Notes: a model not told the origin generated them from the sequence alone. A stretch of 64,000 bases of DNA from an uncultured Pseudoteredinibacter sp. (GCF_947502065.1 NZ_CANMYE010000008.1:1-64000); one strand, 5' to 3'; shown: positions 44,796-54,494, counted from the stretch's first letter. Translations and numbers: made by a program.

Positions 44796-45587
44796 ATGAA
44801 TAATCAAGTTAACGACATCGTGATGAATAATGATGGTATGGGTATTCCTGGTTCTGATGCCCTGCCTGTTGAAGAAGAGCGCCTTCAGCGTAAGCAAAAA
44901 TTGGCGGCCGCTTTTCGTCTCTTCGGCCGCTTTGGCTTTGACGAAGGCGTAGCTGGCCATATTACCGTACGCGACCCAGAACATTTAGATCACTTTTGGG
45001 TAAACCCAATGGGCGTCTCTTTTAAGCAAATGAAAGTTTCTGATCTCTTATTGGTCGATCACCAAGGAAATGTGGTGGAAGGAGAAGGCCTCCTAAATGG
45101 CGCCGCCTTCACCATTCACTCAAGGGTACATGCCGCTCGCCCCGACGTTGTCGCAGCTGCCCACGCGCATTCTGTATACGGCAAAAGCTGGTCTAGCCTT
45201 GGTCGTCTTTTAGACCCGATAACCCAAGATTCCTGTGCATTTTACGAAGATCATGCACTACTTGGAGAATTTACTGGGGTAGTATTGGATCTAGATGAAG
45301 GTGAGCGTATTGGCCAAGCTATGGGGGACAAAAAAGCGATTATCTTGCAGAATCATGGTCTGCTTACCGTAGGTCAATCCGTTGAGTCTGCCGCCTGGTG
45401 GTACATCACCATGGAACGCAGCTGCCAGGCGCAATTGATGGCCGAAGCAGCTGGCACACCGAAGCTAATTAGCCCGGAACATGCCAAGCAAACCCACGGC
45501 ACCGTCGGTAGTGAGCTAGCAGGTTGGTTTAGCTTCAAGCCGCTGTACGATGTCATTAGCAAAGAGCAGCCCGATCTATTTGATTAA
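44796..45587 (+). CDS. Class II aldolase/adducin-domain protein
   Basis: 263 residues, a single class II aldolase/adducin domain (about 25-225). Metal-site segments are VAAAHAHSVYGKSW and, further on, ILQNHGLLTVGQSV, whose His residues bind zinc in sugar-phosphate aldolases and epimerases. GHITVRDPEHLDHFWVNP is typical of the uncharacterised long subgroup. It may be a lyase for an aldol product, but no sugar kinase is near. It is divergent from the amidase group. Confidence 0.82.
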   Translation: MNNQVNDIVMNNDGMGIPGSDALPVEEERLQRKQKLAAAFRLFGRFGFDEGVAGHITVRDPEHLDHFWVNPMGVSFKQMKVSDLLLVDHQGNVVEGEGLLNGAAFTIHSRVHAARPDVVAAAHAHSVYGKSWSSLGRLLDPITQDSCAFYEDHALLGEFTGVVLDLDEGERIGQAMGDKKAIILQNHGLLTVGQSVESAAWWYITMERSCQAQLMAEAAGTPKLISPEHAKQTHGTVGSELAGWFSFKPLYDVISKEQPDLFD

Positions 45588-45632
45588 AGTCAGTTCGCTT
45601 TCTGGCTGAGCTTACGATCAGCGCTTATACTA

Positions 45633-45655
45633 GGTGACCACAGGTCACCTTTTTT
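45633..45655 (+). terminator. Terminator of the aldolase-domain gene
   Basis: GGTGACC, ACA, GGTCACC with a T tract: a compact perfect 7-base stem. It overlaps the TTG at 45654, which argues against that codon as start of the next gene. Confidence 0.8.
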
Positions 45656-45671
45656 GTATGCGAGGATCGCT

Positions 45672-46100
45672 TTGAAAACACTTCCCCAAACCTTATTAGT
45701 GCTACATTGTTTAGTTGGCAGCATTGGTATACTGCTGTTTTTGGGGGAAGGTATGTATATGATGCAGGCCCATAATGCCTTGCAGGATATGCCTGACGGC
45801 CCGCGCATGCTCTTTCGATCAGCACATATCTATACGCTTTTGCTGGCCTCTTTCCACTTAGCGTTTGCTTCTATTACAGCCGTTTGGAAACCAATTTTCC
45901 CACTTATAATAATCGCTTCAGGCTTGAGTTTTTTAAGTTTTATTTTTATAAGCTATGGTTTTTTCAATGAATCTTTTGCAGCAGACTTAAATCGCCCCAT
46001 CAGTAAACTTGGATTATTTTCCATGTTTGCTGTTGCCTTGATTTTATCGCTTAATGCTATTTTTGTAAGGCTTGGCTTCGGCCAAGCCCTTGATCAATAA
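45672..46100 (+). CDS. Small integral membrane protein, unknown
   Basis: 142 residues from the TTG at 45672 (AGG eight bases upstream). Four membrane segments are evident: TLLVLHCLVGSIGILLFLG, YTLLLASFHLAFASITAVW, PLIIIASGLSFLSFIFISY and LFSMFAVALILSLNAIFV. No ATG lies at the N terminus in this frame. The family is not recognised. Confidence 0.6.
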   Translation: MKTLPQTLLVLHCLVGSIGILLFLGEGMYMMQAHNALQDMPDGPRMLFRSAHIYTLLLASFHLAFASITAVWKPIFPLIIIASGLSFLSFIFISYGFFNESFAADLNRPISKLGLFSMFAVALILSLNAIFVRLGFGQALDQ

Positions 46101-46111
46101 CCGCAAAGCAA

Positions 46112-47662
46112 TCAGCGTTCAATCTCACCATTTTTAATGGCTTTTAAATAGCTGCCTAATTCAGCTTTAACCTCAGGCAACATAATTAACAGGCCAATAA
46201 TATTAGGCACGGCAATTAAGAATACCAATGCATCTGAAAACTTCAGCACGGCTTCCAGTTGCATCACGCAACCTAATGCGACAAAGCCACAGAAAACCAA
46301 ATTGAAAAGCTGAACGAGCACGGGCTTATCACCCACCAAATATTGCCAAGCTTGGCGACCGTAATAGGCCCAGGAAATCATCGTAGAAAAGGCAAATAGT
46401 AAAGCCGCAATTGCCAAAGGATAAGGCGACCAAGATACCGTAGATTCAAAAGCCGCCGAGGTAAGAGCCACGCCCTCCAAGCCCGAATCCATCAAAGGTG
46501 AACCATAAACGGTTGTAATAATGACCAAAGAGGAAAGCGTACAAATAACAACGGTATCGATAAAAGGTTCAAGCAAAGAGACCAAGCCCTCTGAGGCTGG
46601 GTGATTAGTTTTTACCGCAGCATGGGCGATTGATGCCGATCCCAAACCCGCCTCGTTCGAAAACAAAGCACGCTGAAAACCGATAATCATCACCCCCAGC
46701 ATACCTCCCGAAATACCTTCCGGACTAAAGGCACCTTCAAAAATTAATACAAATGCCGGCAATACTCTATCGGCATGGTAGGCGAGAATTAATACACAAG
46801 AAATCGTGTATAGCACCGCCATAAAGGGCACCAATTTACCGGTTACTCTTGAAATAGATTGAATACCACCAATAATGACCGCCGCGACAATGGCGGCAAG
46901 CAGCAAACCAAATAACCAGGCCCGATCAGCAAACCAGCTAGCCTCACCACCACTGACATTAACAAACTGCACATAGGCTTGATTGGACTGGAACATATTA
47001 CCGATGCCCATGCAGCCGATAACAATGGCAACCGCATAGAAGGCACCCAAAGAGCGCCCTAACTTATGCCAGCCACGTTTAGCCAGTCCTCTATTCAGGT
47101 AGTACATCGGGCCACCCGCAACCGTCCCGTCCTCGTGGTAGGAGCGATATTTCACGGCCAAGGTACATTCGACCAACTTGGTTGACATGCCTAACAGCCC
47201 AGCGAGTATTAGCCAGAACGTAGCCCCTGGCCCACCAGCCATAATGGCTACCGCCACACCACCGATATTGCCGACCCCAACGGTTCCCGATACCGCCGTG
47301 GCAACCGCCTTAAAGGGCGAGATATCACCAGGGCTTTTTGGATCCGCATATTGCCCAAAGGCCAATCGCCAAGCCAAGGTAAAACCTCGCGCATTAATAA
47401 AGCCGAGATACAATGTAAAAAGCAGCGCCGCCAATACCAGCCATACCACAATTAGCGGTAATTCCACCCCGGCTATCGGCACAGCGTAGAACACTATGGC
47501 CGCTAGGCCATCCGCCATGGGCGCCAAAGCACTATTGATTTGCTCATCGACACTGGCGGATACGCGAGCATGAAAGAGAATACTGACAATAAATAGGGCA
47601 AAACAGATAAAGGAGTGGGAAACAGTTGAAAAAGCGGCTTTTCGAGCGCTGCGAGAGTACAT
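46112..47662 (-). CDS. Sodium:alanine/glycine symporter (AGCS family)
   Basis: 516 residues with about ten membrane helices. The family signature GVGNIGGVAVAIMAGGPGATFW spans about residues 131-152, and the NEAGLGSASIAHAA motif follows near 338-351. It takes up alanine or glycine with Na+. Length is at the upper end of the family. The start at 47662 has no strong ribosome-binding site, so the exact N terminus is less certain. Confidence 0.93.
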   Translation of the reverse strand: MYSRSARKAAFSTVSHSFICFALFIVSILFHARVSASVDEQINSALAPMADGLAAIVFYAVPIAGVELPLIVVWLVLAALLFTLYLGFINARGFTLAWRLAFGQYADPKSPGDISPFKAVATAVSGTVGVGNIGGVAVAIMAGGPGATFWLILAGLLGMSTKLVECTLAVKYRSYHEDGTVAGGPMYYLNRGLAKRGWHKLGRSLGAFYAVAIVIGCMGIGNMFQSNQAYVQFVNVSGGEASWFADRAWLFGLLLAAIVAAVIIGGIQSISRVTGKLVPFMAVLYTISCVLILAYHADRVLPAFVLIFEGAFSPEGISGGMLGVMIIGFQRALFSNEAGLGSASIAHAAVKTNHPASEGLVSLLEPFIDTVVICTLSSLVIITTVYGSPLMDSGLEGVALTSAAFESTVSWSPYPLAIAALLFAFSTMISWAYYGRQAWQYLVGDKPVLVQLFNLVFCGFVALGCVMQLEAVLKFSDALVFLIAVPNIIGLLIMLPEVKAELGSYLKAIKNGEIER

Positions 47663-47861
47663 ATAAAGAGTCTTTTATTATTACTTAAATCTACCTAAAC
47701 ATATCCAGCAACATATTGAAAGCATCACTCACTGCGCATTCGCAAGCGACAAACAACAAATATGCACGATGAAATCCGCCCTCAGCACTAGAGCCAGTAC
47801 TTGATAATCGCTACACTGCCCTTATCTATAAGGCTGTATATATGGCAAATGAGAAACAGCA

Positions 47862-48209
47862 ATGAGCCAAGTTTTTATCCTGCAAAACCAGGACGGTTAC
47901 TTTTTAAGCAAACAAAAGGAATGGGTTGATGGCCGCGATGCCAGCGTGCTTTACCGCAGCCCGCACCGCGACGAAGCGTTGAATCAAATGGTTGAAGTCA
48001 ATTCCAAGGACTACACCCAGCGTATTAGTATCGTCGACTGCCAACTCAGCGAGAAGCGCCACCCCATATTGGACCCTGAAAGCCTACCTGAACCTAAGAT
48101 TGAGCTGCCAGAAAACGAGGCGAGTACTGAAAATGACGTCCCCGAAGCAGGCGCGCAAACAAGTGACGCCGAAATTAACGCCAGTGAGATAGCCAGCAAC
48201 GATCAATAG
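47862..48209 (+). CDS. Uncharacterised acidic protein upstream of gshA
   Basis: 115 residues. The N-terminal half (SQVFILQNQDGYFLSKQKEW) is a small beta-rich domain, while the C-terminal 40 residues are a disordered, Glu/Asp/Asn/Ser-rich tail. No signal peptide. It ends 41 bases before gshA on the same strand and may be co-transcribed. Function unknown. Confidence 0.6.
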   Translation: MSQVFILQNQDGYFLSKQKEWVDGRDASVLYRSPHRDEALNQMVEVNSKDYTQRISIVDCQLSEKRHPILDPESLPEPKIELPENEASTENDVPEAGAQTSDAEINASEIASNDQ

Positions 48210-48250
48210 TATCCGCTGCGCGAGCAAAAATTTTACCTTGAGGTTGTACC

Positions 48251-49837
48251 GTGAGTTTAGATAGCACCCTACTTGAAGCCTTAAACGATAAGGCCAATCG
48301 CCCACTGATAACCGGCATCCTTAGGGGTATCGAAAAAGAGAGCTTACGCATTCAGCCCGATGGCAATTTATCCCTGCAGGCGCATCCGCAAGCCCTAGGC
48401 TCTGCACTTACTCATCCACAGATAACCACAGATTTTAGTGAAGCTCTACTGGAGTTTATTACCGCGCCTTCTCATCGCCTGGATGAAGTTCTAAAGCAAC
48501 TTGAACAACAACACCGTTTTACTGCACAACAAATTCAAGATGAATTGCTGTGGGCAACCAGTATGCCCTGCATGCTTGGCAGCAATGAAGAAGTGCCTGT
48601 AGCACGCTATGGCAATTCCAATGTCGGCCGCATGAAAACCTATTACCGCTATGGCTTAGGTCATCGCTATGGCCGCAAGATGCAAACCATTGCTGGCATT
48701 CACTATAACTTTTCTCTGCCAAGCGCCTTCTGGGCCATGCTGCACACTCAAGAAAACAGCAGTTTGGATTTACAGCAATATAAAACCGAGCGCTATTTTG
48801 ATTTGATTCGAAACTTTCGTCGATATTTTTGGCTACTGCTGTATTTGTTTGGGGCATCGCCAGCCGTGTGTCGCAGTTTTGTCAAAGATCAACCTCACAA
48901 TCTACAGGCCTTTGGTAAAGACGACCACAGTTTGCACGCGCCATTCGCGACATCATTACGTATGGGTGATCTTGGTTATCAAAGTAATGCGCAAAAAACC
49001 TTGTTGGTGTGCTACAACGAGCTAGATAATTATCTACATACTTTGACCGAAGCAATCAACACTCCTTATGAGCCATACGATAAAATTGGTACTGTTGATG
49101 CCAATGGTGATTACCAGCAATTAAATTCTAGTTTGCTGCAAATTGAGAACGAATTTTACAGTACGATTCGCCCTAAGCGCACCGCAAGATCTGGTGAGAC
49201 AGCCCTAAGCGCATTGCACCAACGCGGCGTTGAATATATTGAGGTCCGTTGTTTAGACGTAAATCCTTATTCACCAATTGGCATTACCCAAGAGCAAATT
49301 CATTTTCTCGACACCTTCTTACTGTTCTGCCTATTAAAAGACAGCCCGAAAACTGATTGCGCAGAATACCAGCGCATGCAGGAAAACCAAAAACTCACGG
49401 TTTACCGTGGCCGCGACCCAGAAATGAAACTACAAACCGCAGAAGGTGACAAGAGCATTAGTGAATGGGGCAGCGAGCTTATTGAACAAATGCAGCCTAT
49501 CGCTGAACTGCTCGATAGCGCTTATAAAATCGAAGGCCACAGCCAAGCTCTAAAAGAGCAATTGGCCGTCGTAAAGGATCCTGCGCTCACACCGTCTGGT
49601 AAGTTATTGCAAACCATGAAGAATGAGGACAAAACCTTTTTCCGCGTTGCCATGGATCTTGCCGAGCAGCATCAGCAGAGCTTTTTAAACAACCCTTTAA
49701 GTGGCAACGACTTAGATCGCTATGAAACTCTCGCAGTAAACTCTTTGGCCGAGCAAAAGAAAATTGAGGCCGAAGAAGATATCGATTTCGAAAGCTACTT
49801 GGCTAATTTCTACGCCCAGTATAAACCTTTCGAATAA
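48251..49837 (+). CDS. gshA: Glutamate--cysteine ligase
   Basis: 528 residues, close to E. coli GshA (518). It joins glutamate and cysteine, the first step of glutathione synthesis. Family segments include GIEKESLRIQPDG (about 26-38), LLEFITAPS near 66-74, TIAGIHYNFSLPS near 146-158 and YIEVRCLDVNPYSPIGI near 330-346. It uses a GTG start with GAGG seven bases upstream. No gshB is in the window. Confidence 0.96.
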   Translation: MSLDSTLLEALNDKANRPLITGILRGIEKESLRIQPDGNLSLQAHPQALGSALTHPQITTDFSEALLEFITAPSHRLDEVLKQLEQQHRFTAQQIQDELLWATSMPCMLGSNEEVPVARYGNSNVGRMKTYYRYGLGHRYGRKMQTIAGIHYNFSLPSAFWAMLHTQENSSLDLQQYKTERYFDLIRNFRRYFWLLLYLFGASPAVCRSFVKDQPHNLQAFGKDDHSLHAPFATSLRMGDLGYQSNAQKTLLVCYNELDNYLHTLTEAINTPYEPYDKIGTVDANGDYQQLNSSLLQIENEFYSTIRPKRTARSGETALSALHQRGVEYIEVRCLDVNPYSPIGITQEQIHFLDTFLLFCLLKDSPKTDCAEYQRMQENQKLTVYRGRDPEMKLQTAEGDKSISEWGSELIEQMQPIAELLDSAYKIEGHSQALKEQLAVVKDPALTPSGKLLQTMKNEDKTFFRVAMDLAEQHQQSFLNNPLSGNDLDRYETLAVNSLAEQKKIEAEEDIDFESYLANFYAQYKPFE

Positions 49838-49849
49838 ACTCCACTGATT

Positions 49850-50506
49850 GTGAACTATCTCGCCCATGCTTTTCTTTCTGGTGACAACAGAGAAGTTCAG
49901 CTGGGCGGGTTACTGGGTGATTTTGTCAAGGGCCCTATTTATAGCCCAAAAGATCAACCTTTAAACAGCACTGCTAATAAATCAACCGTACTACAATTCG
50001 ATAACATCCGATTTGGCATTCAACACCATCGTGCTATCGATGCCTATAGCGATTCCCTTGTAAGCTTTCGCAACTGCGCCAGTTTATTTGATAAAAAGTA
50101 TCGACGCATTGCCGGAATCATCGTGGATATTTGTTTCGATCACTACCTAGCCAAACAATGGTCGCAACATAGTAAAACCAGCTTAACTGAATTTTCCGCT
50201 GCCCTTTATCCTAAAATGAGCGACTGCCAATTGGCACCCGAGAATTTTAAGCGCTTTAGCCAACGTTGTATTGAGGCGAGGCTATTCGAGATCTACCAGG
50301 ATCGAGCGACCATTAAAGTGGCATTAGAACGTGTAGCACAGCGCTTAAGTCGCCCCAAACTTATGGCCGGTGCTTACGAACAATGGGAAGCGATTTACCT
50401 AGAAATGGAACGACTTTTTGAAACTTGCTTTGGGGAGATTAAAAGCTGGGCAGCGGCTAGACTTGCCAAGCACGGTTACCACTTTCAACAATGGCAACCC
50501 CTGTAA
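49850..50506 (+). CDS. acpH: Acyl carrier protein phosphodiesterase
   Basis: 218 residues, a DUF479/AcpH-family HD-fold enzyme that removes 4'-phosphopantetheine from acyl carrier protein. The conserved start MNYLAHAFLS and the Asp-rich VDICFDHYLAKQWSQ (about 99-113, compare DHFLSRHWSQ of E. coli AcpH) are clear. It is somewhat longer than E. coli AcpH (193). It has a GTG start 12 bases after gshA, so it may be in the same transcript. Confidence 0.87.
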   Translation: MNYLAHAFLSGDNREVQLGGLLGDFVKGPIYSPKDQPLNSTANKSTVLQFDNIRFGIQHHRAIDAYSDSLVSFRNCASLFDKKYRRIAGIIVDICFDHYLAKQWSQHSKTSLTEFSAALYPKMSDCQLAPENFKRFSQRCIEARLFEIYQDRATIKVALERVAQRLSRPKLMAGAYEQWEAIYLEMERLFETCFGEIKSWAAARLAKHGYHFQQWQPL

Positions 50507-50557
50507 GGCGAAGATCGTTTGTACTTGTTACATCTGGGCATCCTGCTCTTGAGCACT

Positions 50558-51004
50558 TTATTTTTGGACTACAAAATTAGTAAAGAACAAATCTTCAACA
50601 CCTTTTTTGGTTTTATCTTCTTTTAATAGAATCCGGCGAACCTCTTCCAATGCCTTTTTACGCATTGTCTCTCGACCATCTAGGCTATTGATGGCCTCTT
50701 CAGTTTGGCGACTAAATAACATCACTATATTATTACGAATATAGGGCAGATGATGACGGACCGAGTTGGCTACATGAATAGAATCAACCCTTACTGAAAT
50801 TTCAGCGCGCAAGTATTTTAAACGCCCCTGGCCACCATAATTGAGTACAAAAGCAGGCTGTAGCGGTACATAGAATGGCCCAGCCGGACCAATAGCTTCT
50901 TCATCCTGGGCTACGGCCGTAGGTACGGCCAGAAGCGTTGCCATAGCGATCGCCACAAACGCGACTGCTGTTTTTTTGGCCAAACCCGCAAATACGATGT
51001 TCAT
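50558..51004 (-). CDS. FliL-like exported protein
   Basis: 148 residues from the ATG at 51004 (GAGG six bases upstream; the frame opens 13 codons earlier). A signal peptide or anchor (VAFVAIAMATLLAVPTAVAQ) is followed by a FliL-type domain: YVPLQPAFVLNYGGQGRLKY, LPYIRNNIVMLFSRQ and a C terminus VEDLFFTNFVVQK. FliL stabilises the flagellar stator, but there are no flagellar genes here. This is probably one of the orphan FliL-like envelope proteins of gammaproteobacteria. Confidence 0.8.
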   Translation of the reverse strand: MNIVFAGLAKKTAVAFVAIAMATLLAVPTAVAQDEEAIGPAGPFYVPLQPAFVLNYGGQGRLKYLRAEISVRVDSIHVANSVRHHLPYIRNNIVMLFSRQTEEAINSLDGRETMRKKALEEVRRILLKEDKTKKGVEDLFFTNFVVQK

Positions 51005-51140
51005 ATAATCCTCAAATTGCCCTAGGGAACTGCTCTGTGGCACTTAGGTCCAAATAGCTGCCCTATATATGGTAAACTGGCGGCCCTTTGGATATGGGCC
51101 CTTGCCTGTAATTTTAGTCAAACTTCGGGATTTCGCAGAC

Positions 51141-51629
51141 ATGCCATTACCCAATCCTCGCATGACCAACCTAATAATCTTTATCGGCTGTGTTGCGCTG
51201 ATCTTAATTGCTTTAGGCTTTCAAGAAATAATGGGCCTAGCACCGTGCCCTCTTTGCATCACTCAACGCATCTTTGTGGTGGCTGTTGGCTTGTTCGCCC
51301 TTGCCGCGTTTATCCATAATCCCGCCGGTACCGGCCGTAAACTTTATGCTGCTGGCGGCTTCCTCATGGCCGTTGCCGGTAGCGGCTTCTCTGGCCGTCA
51401 CTTGTACCTACAAGGTTTACCGCCCGATCAGCTACCATCTTGCGGACCGGGCCTTAGCTATATGTTTGAAACCTTCCCCTTTATGGAAGCCTTAGAGATC
51501 CTGCTAATGGGTGACGGCAACTGCGGTGAGGTTATGTGGAGCCTATTCGGTCTAAGTATGCCTGGCTGGGTTTTAGTCGCCTTTATTGGCCTAGCCCTGT
51601 TCAACGTCTGGCAGTTCTTGCGCCGTTAA
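51141..51629 (+). CDS. dsbB: Disulfide bond formation protein B
   Basis: 162 residues from the ATG at 51141, which gives the MPLPNPR start seen in Pseudomonas DsbB; an upstream in-frame start at 51069 has no support. Four membrane helices. Two periplasmic Cys pairs are present: Cys36/39 (CPLC, at the quinone-binding side) and Cys101/128. DsbB passes electrons from DsbA to quinone. It lies ahead of an LrgAB-like pair and Rsd. Confidence 0.93.
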   Translation: MPLPNPRMTNLIIFIGCVALILIALGFQEIMGLAPCPLCITQRIFVVAVGLFALAAFIHNPAGTGRKLYAAGGFLMAVAGSGFSGRHLYLQGLPPDQLPSCGPGLSYMFETFPFMEALEILLMGDGNCGEVMWSLFGLSMPGWVLVAFIGLALFNVWQFLRR

Positions 51630-51647
51630 GGCGCGCTTGAGCCAATA

Positions 51648-51989
51648 ATGGTTAGAGGTTTACTGGTATTATTTTTCTTTCAGTGGCTAGGTGAGTGGAT
51701 CAGCTTAGCCACCCAGGCCCCGATACCCGGGCCTGTAATCGGCATGCTACTGCTATTACTTGCGCTACTCATCCGCCAAAAAGTCTCTAGTGACTTGCAA
51801 CAAAGCAGCCATATGCTGGTGCAACACTTAAGCCTGCTTTTTCTTCCCGCCGGTGTCGGTATCTTTTTTTTAAGCGAGCAAGTATTAGCACAATGGCCAG
51901 CGATTGCTGCGGCCATGGTGGCAGGTACTTTCATCAGCCTTTTGCTAAGCAGCTGGATAGTAAAGAGCCAGGTGAAGTCCGATGATTGA
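51648..51989 (+). CDS. lrgA: CidA/LrgA-family membrane protein
   Basis: 113 residues with about four membrane helices and the family signature PIPGPVIGMLLLLLAL (about 25-40). The family is holin-like and is linked to murein hydrolase control and overflow metabolite transport. It overlaps lrgB by eight bases, a typical coupled pair. Confidence 0.88.
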   Translation: MVRGLLVLFFFQWLGEWISLATQAPIPGPVIGMLLLLLALLIRQKVSSDLQQSSHMLVQHLSLLFLPAGVGIFFLSEQVLAQWPAIAAAMVAGTFISLLLSSWIVKSQVKSDD

Positions 51990-52716
51990 GCAGCTACAAC
52001 AAGCCTTTTTACGTTTTGCTGAAAACAGCCAGCTTAATCAATTGAGCGCCATAATACTGACTTTAGGTGCCTACCAATTTGGCCAATATTGCTATCAACG
52101 CAGCGGCCGGCTGATGCTGCTTCACCCTGTCGTCATCGCCGGCTGTATTATTGCAGCCGCGCTCAACTACTTTGATATCAGCTATCAGCAATACCGAGAT
52201 GGCAGCCAGCTATTTTATTTTCTATTGGGCCCGGCAACCGTAGCGCTGGCCATTCCCTTATACCAAGAATTTCGCCATATCCGCCTCTTGGCGCGCCCGG
52301 TACTGATCACCGTAGCCCTTGGCGCCACGATAGCCGCCACTAGCGCGGTATTGCTGGCAGGCTTGATGGGAGCCGAAGGTGAAGTTTTACGCTCCATCGC
52401 CAGCAAGTCGGTCACCACTCCTATCGCCCTGGGTATCAGCGATAAAATTCACGGCATAAGCACGCTAACTACCGGCGTGGTAGTGGCGACGGGAATCATC
52501 GGTGCACTGCTAGCTCCGATAGCTTTTTACTTTTGCGGCCTTCGCGACCCTCGCCTGCAAGGCATAGTACTGGGCCTCAATGCCCACGGCATTGGCACCG
52601 CCGTCGCCTTTGAGAAAAGCGCTTCTTGTGGCGCGTTTGCCAGCTTAGCCATGGGCTTAACGGGCGCATTCACCGCGTTGACCTTGCCTTACGCTATTAG
52701 CTACTTCGGCATTTGA
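51982..52716 (+). CDS. lrgB: LrgB-family membrane protein
   Basis: 244 residues, slightly longer than typical (about 230), with about eight helices. The family motif KSVTTPIALGISDKIHGIST spans about 141-160, and GLNAHGIGTAVAFE follows near 198-211. It partners LrgA; the genes overlap by eight bases (ATGATTGA). Confidence 0.9.
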   Translation: MIEQLQQAFLRFAENSQLNQLSAIILTLGAYQFGQYCYQRSGRLMLLHPVVIAGCIIAAALNYFDISYQQYRDGSQLFYFLLGPATVALAIPLYQEFRHIRLLARPVLITVALGATIAATSAVLLAGLMGAEGEVLRSIASKSVTTPIALGISDKIHGISTLTTGVVVATGIIGALLAPIAFYFCGLRDPRLQGIVLGLNAHGIGTAVAFEKSASCGAFASLAMGLTGAFTALTLPYAISYFGI

Positions 52717-52952
52717 CTGTTCAAATAACTGCCACGCAGGATAATTATTAACCACAATTTTAAGAAATTTTGGACTCCCGCCATTTTTATCCCAGACTGA
52801 TCTAAGAACTAGCTCACACTTTCTTGCGAGGCGACCGTTCGTCTTCTACTTTTAAATAACAAGATCGAAAAAAGTCGACACTACAGCCGCTTGAACATCC
52901 TAAATTCGCAAGCGAGCAGTTATCGGCAAATATGAAGAAGCAGAGGTGACAT

Positions 52953-53417
52953 ATGCTCGAGCATTGCAGAACACATCAGGAATTATGGGGCGGCGTTAAC
53001 CGTACATTGGACGGTTGGTTTGAGGCACGAAAACAACTACTCGTGGAATACTCGGCATTATGCCAGCGCTTAGATGACATGGAGAGCCCCGCTCTGAAAG
53101 CACGCTTACGCCGTTTCTGCCAAAGCTTGATGGACTATGTCTCCACTGGACATTTCGAGGTCTACGAACAGCTTGAAACCGAATCCAAGCGCTATCAAGA
53201 TAAGGAAGCCCTGCTCCTAGGCAGCCGACTCTATAAACAACTGCAAAGCTGCACCGAAGTCGTTTTAGATTTCGATCAGCGTTACACCCAGCTGGATAAT
53301 CTCGGTAGCCTAGCTAGAGACCTGTCCAAATTGGGCCTATGCCTAGAAAAACGCTTCTTCGTTGAAGATAGCATGGTAAGTGTTATGCACGATGCCCATC
53401 GTGAGCAGGCAGCCTAA
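52953..53417 (+). CDS. rsd: Rsd/AlgQ anti-sigma-70 factor
   Basis: 154 residues, all helical, the usual length. The start MLEHCRTHQELWGGVNRTLD and the region LVEYSALCQRLDDM match the Rsd/AlgQ family, which binds region 4 of the housekeeping sigma factor in stationary phase; in P. aeruginosa AlgQ also affects alginate. It lies near dsbB as in Pseudomonas. GAGGTG precedes the ATG. Confidence 0.87.
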   Translation: MLEHCRTHQELWGGVNRTLDGWFEARKQLLVEYSALCQRLDDMESPALKARLRRFCQSLMDYVSTGHFEVYEQLETESKRYQDKEALLLGSRLYKQLQSCTEVVLDFDQRYTQLDNLGSLARDLSKLGLCLEKRFFVEDSMVSVMHDAHREQAA

Positions 53418-53507
53418 CAGCTGCCGCTAGACCAGTACCGCAAATACTGTACTTTTCAGACATGCGGCCGCTACAGTAGGCATAGGTTTAACAACTAGGA
53501 AACCGCC

Positions 53508-54494
53508 ATGCTGCGTGCCGCACTTCGCACATCTTTTGTTATCGCTACGCTTTTATTCCTCGGCGCCTGCGAACCCCTTCCTGAGCCCAAAGCTAGCTTT
53601 GAAGTTGCTGTACAAGGTAGCCATATGGGCAGGCTTTCCAACAATGGCAGCCGCGCTATCATCGGCTCAATTAATCACGGTGGCAGCCTGTGGCAGGTGT
53701 TAAAAAAAGAACGCCTGTACGATTGGAACCATAGCAAAGAGAAAACCACCTTAGTGGCCGCGGCCTTCTCACCTGAAGGCGACTGGGCCATGACCAGCGA
53801 TTCCCATAGCATAGTCCTGTGGAAAGTTGAAAGCGGTGAAGCCTTCCGTTTTTGGACAGCCCCAGGCGAAGTGCTTTCCATCGCTTTGGCACCCAATGGT
53901 GAATATGCACTGCTCGGCATGGCCGATCACAGCGCGGTGATCTTTGATAGCAAACGCGGTGGTGTTAAGCGTCGCTTTAATCACTCGGGCCGAGTGCGCA
54001 GCGTTGATTTAAGTGCGGATGGAAAGCTGGCCCTTACCGGATCTGAAGATCGTAGCTCGACTTTGTGGAGTGTTGCTTCAGGCAAAGCCTTGCAGACTAT
54101 GCAGCATGAAGAAGACGTACAGCTAGTTAGATTGAGCCCTAAAGGCGACCGCGCCCTTTCTGCCGCAAAATACGATAAAGCCGTTGTGTGGAATACCAGC
54201 AATGGCAAAGCCATTGGTGAGATTCCACTGTCAGCCGAAAAGATTAAACGAGGCTTGCGCTTTAGCGCCGCACGATTCTCTTCAAGTGGACGCTATTTAT
54301 TGGTTGGCCGCCCCGATCAACGAGTACAACTTTGGGATACCAAGTCCATGAAGACTTTAGCTGAATGGGGCGTACTGAAACGAGACGCCTGGAAGCCAAC
54401 AAGTGCCGCCATCCAAGATGTTGCCTTTGCCAGCGCCAAGCGGACTTACTATGCCATTGCTTCTAATGGTTTTATTCATCAATTAGAGCGCTGA
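53508..54494 (+). CDS. WD40-repeat lipoprotein
   Basis: 328 residues. The lipobox is LGAC (Cys21). About six to seven WD40-like blades follow, each with an S-DG/P-G motif and a closing W (SPEGDWAMTSDSHSIVLWKV, SADGKLALTGSEDRSSTLWS, SSSGRYLLVGRPDQRVQLWD). Bacterial envelope WD40 proteins are usually scaffolds; the partner is unknown. Confidence 0.85.
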   Translation: MLRAALRTSFVIATLLFLGACEPLPEPKASFEVAVQGSHMGRLSNNGSRAIIGSINHGGSLWQVLKKERLYDWNHSKEKTTLVAAAFSPEGDWAMTSDSHSIVLWKVESGEAFRFWTAPGEVLSIALAPNGEYALLGMADHSAVIFDSKRGGVKRRFNHSGRVRSVDLSADGKLALTGSEDRSSTLWSVASGKALQTMQHEEDVQLVRLSPKGDRALSAAKYDKAVVWNTSNGKAIGEIPLSAEKIKRGLRFSAARFSSSGRYLLVGRPDQRVQLWDTKSMKTLAEWGVLKRDAWKPTSAAIQDVAFASAKRTYYAIASNGFIHQLER

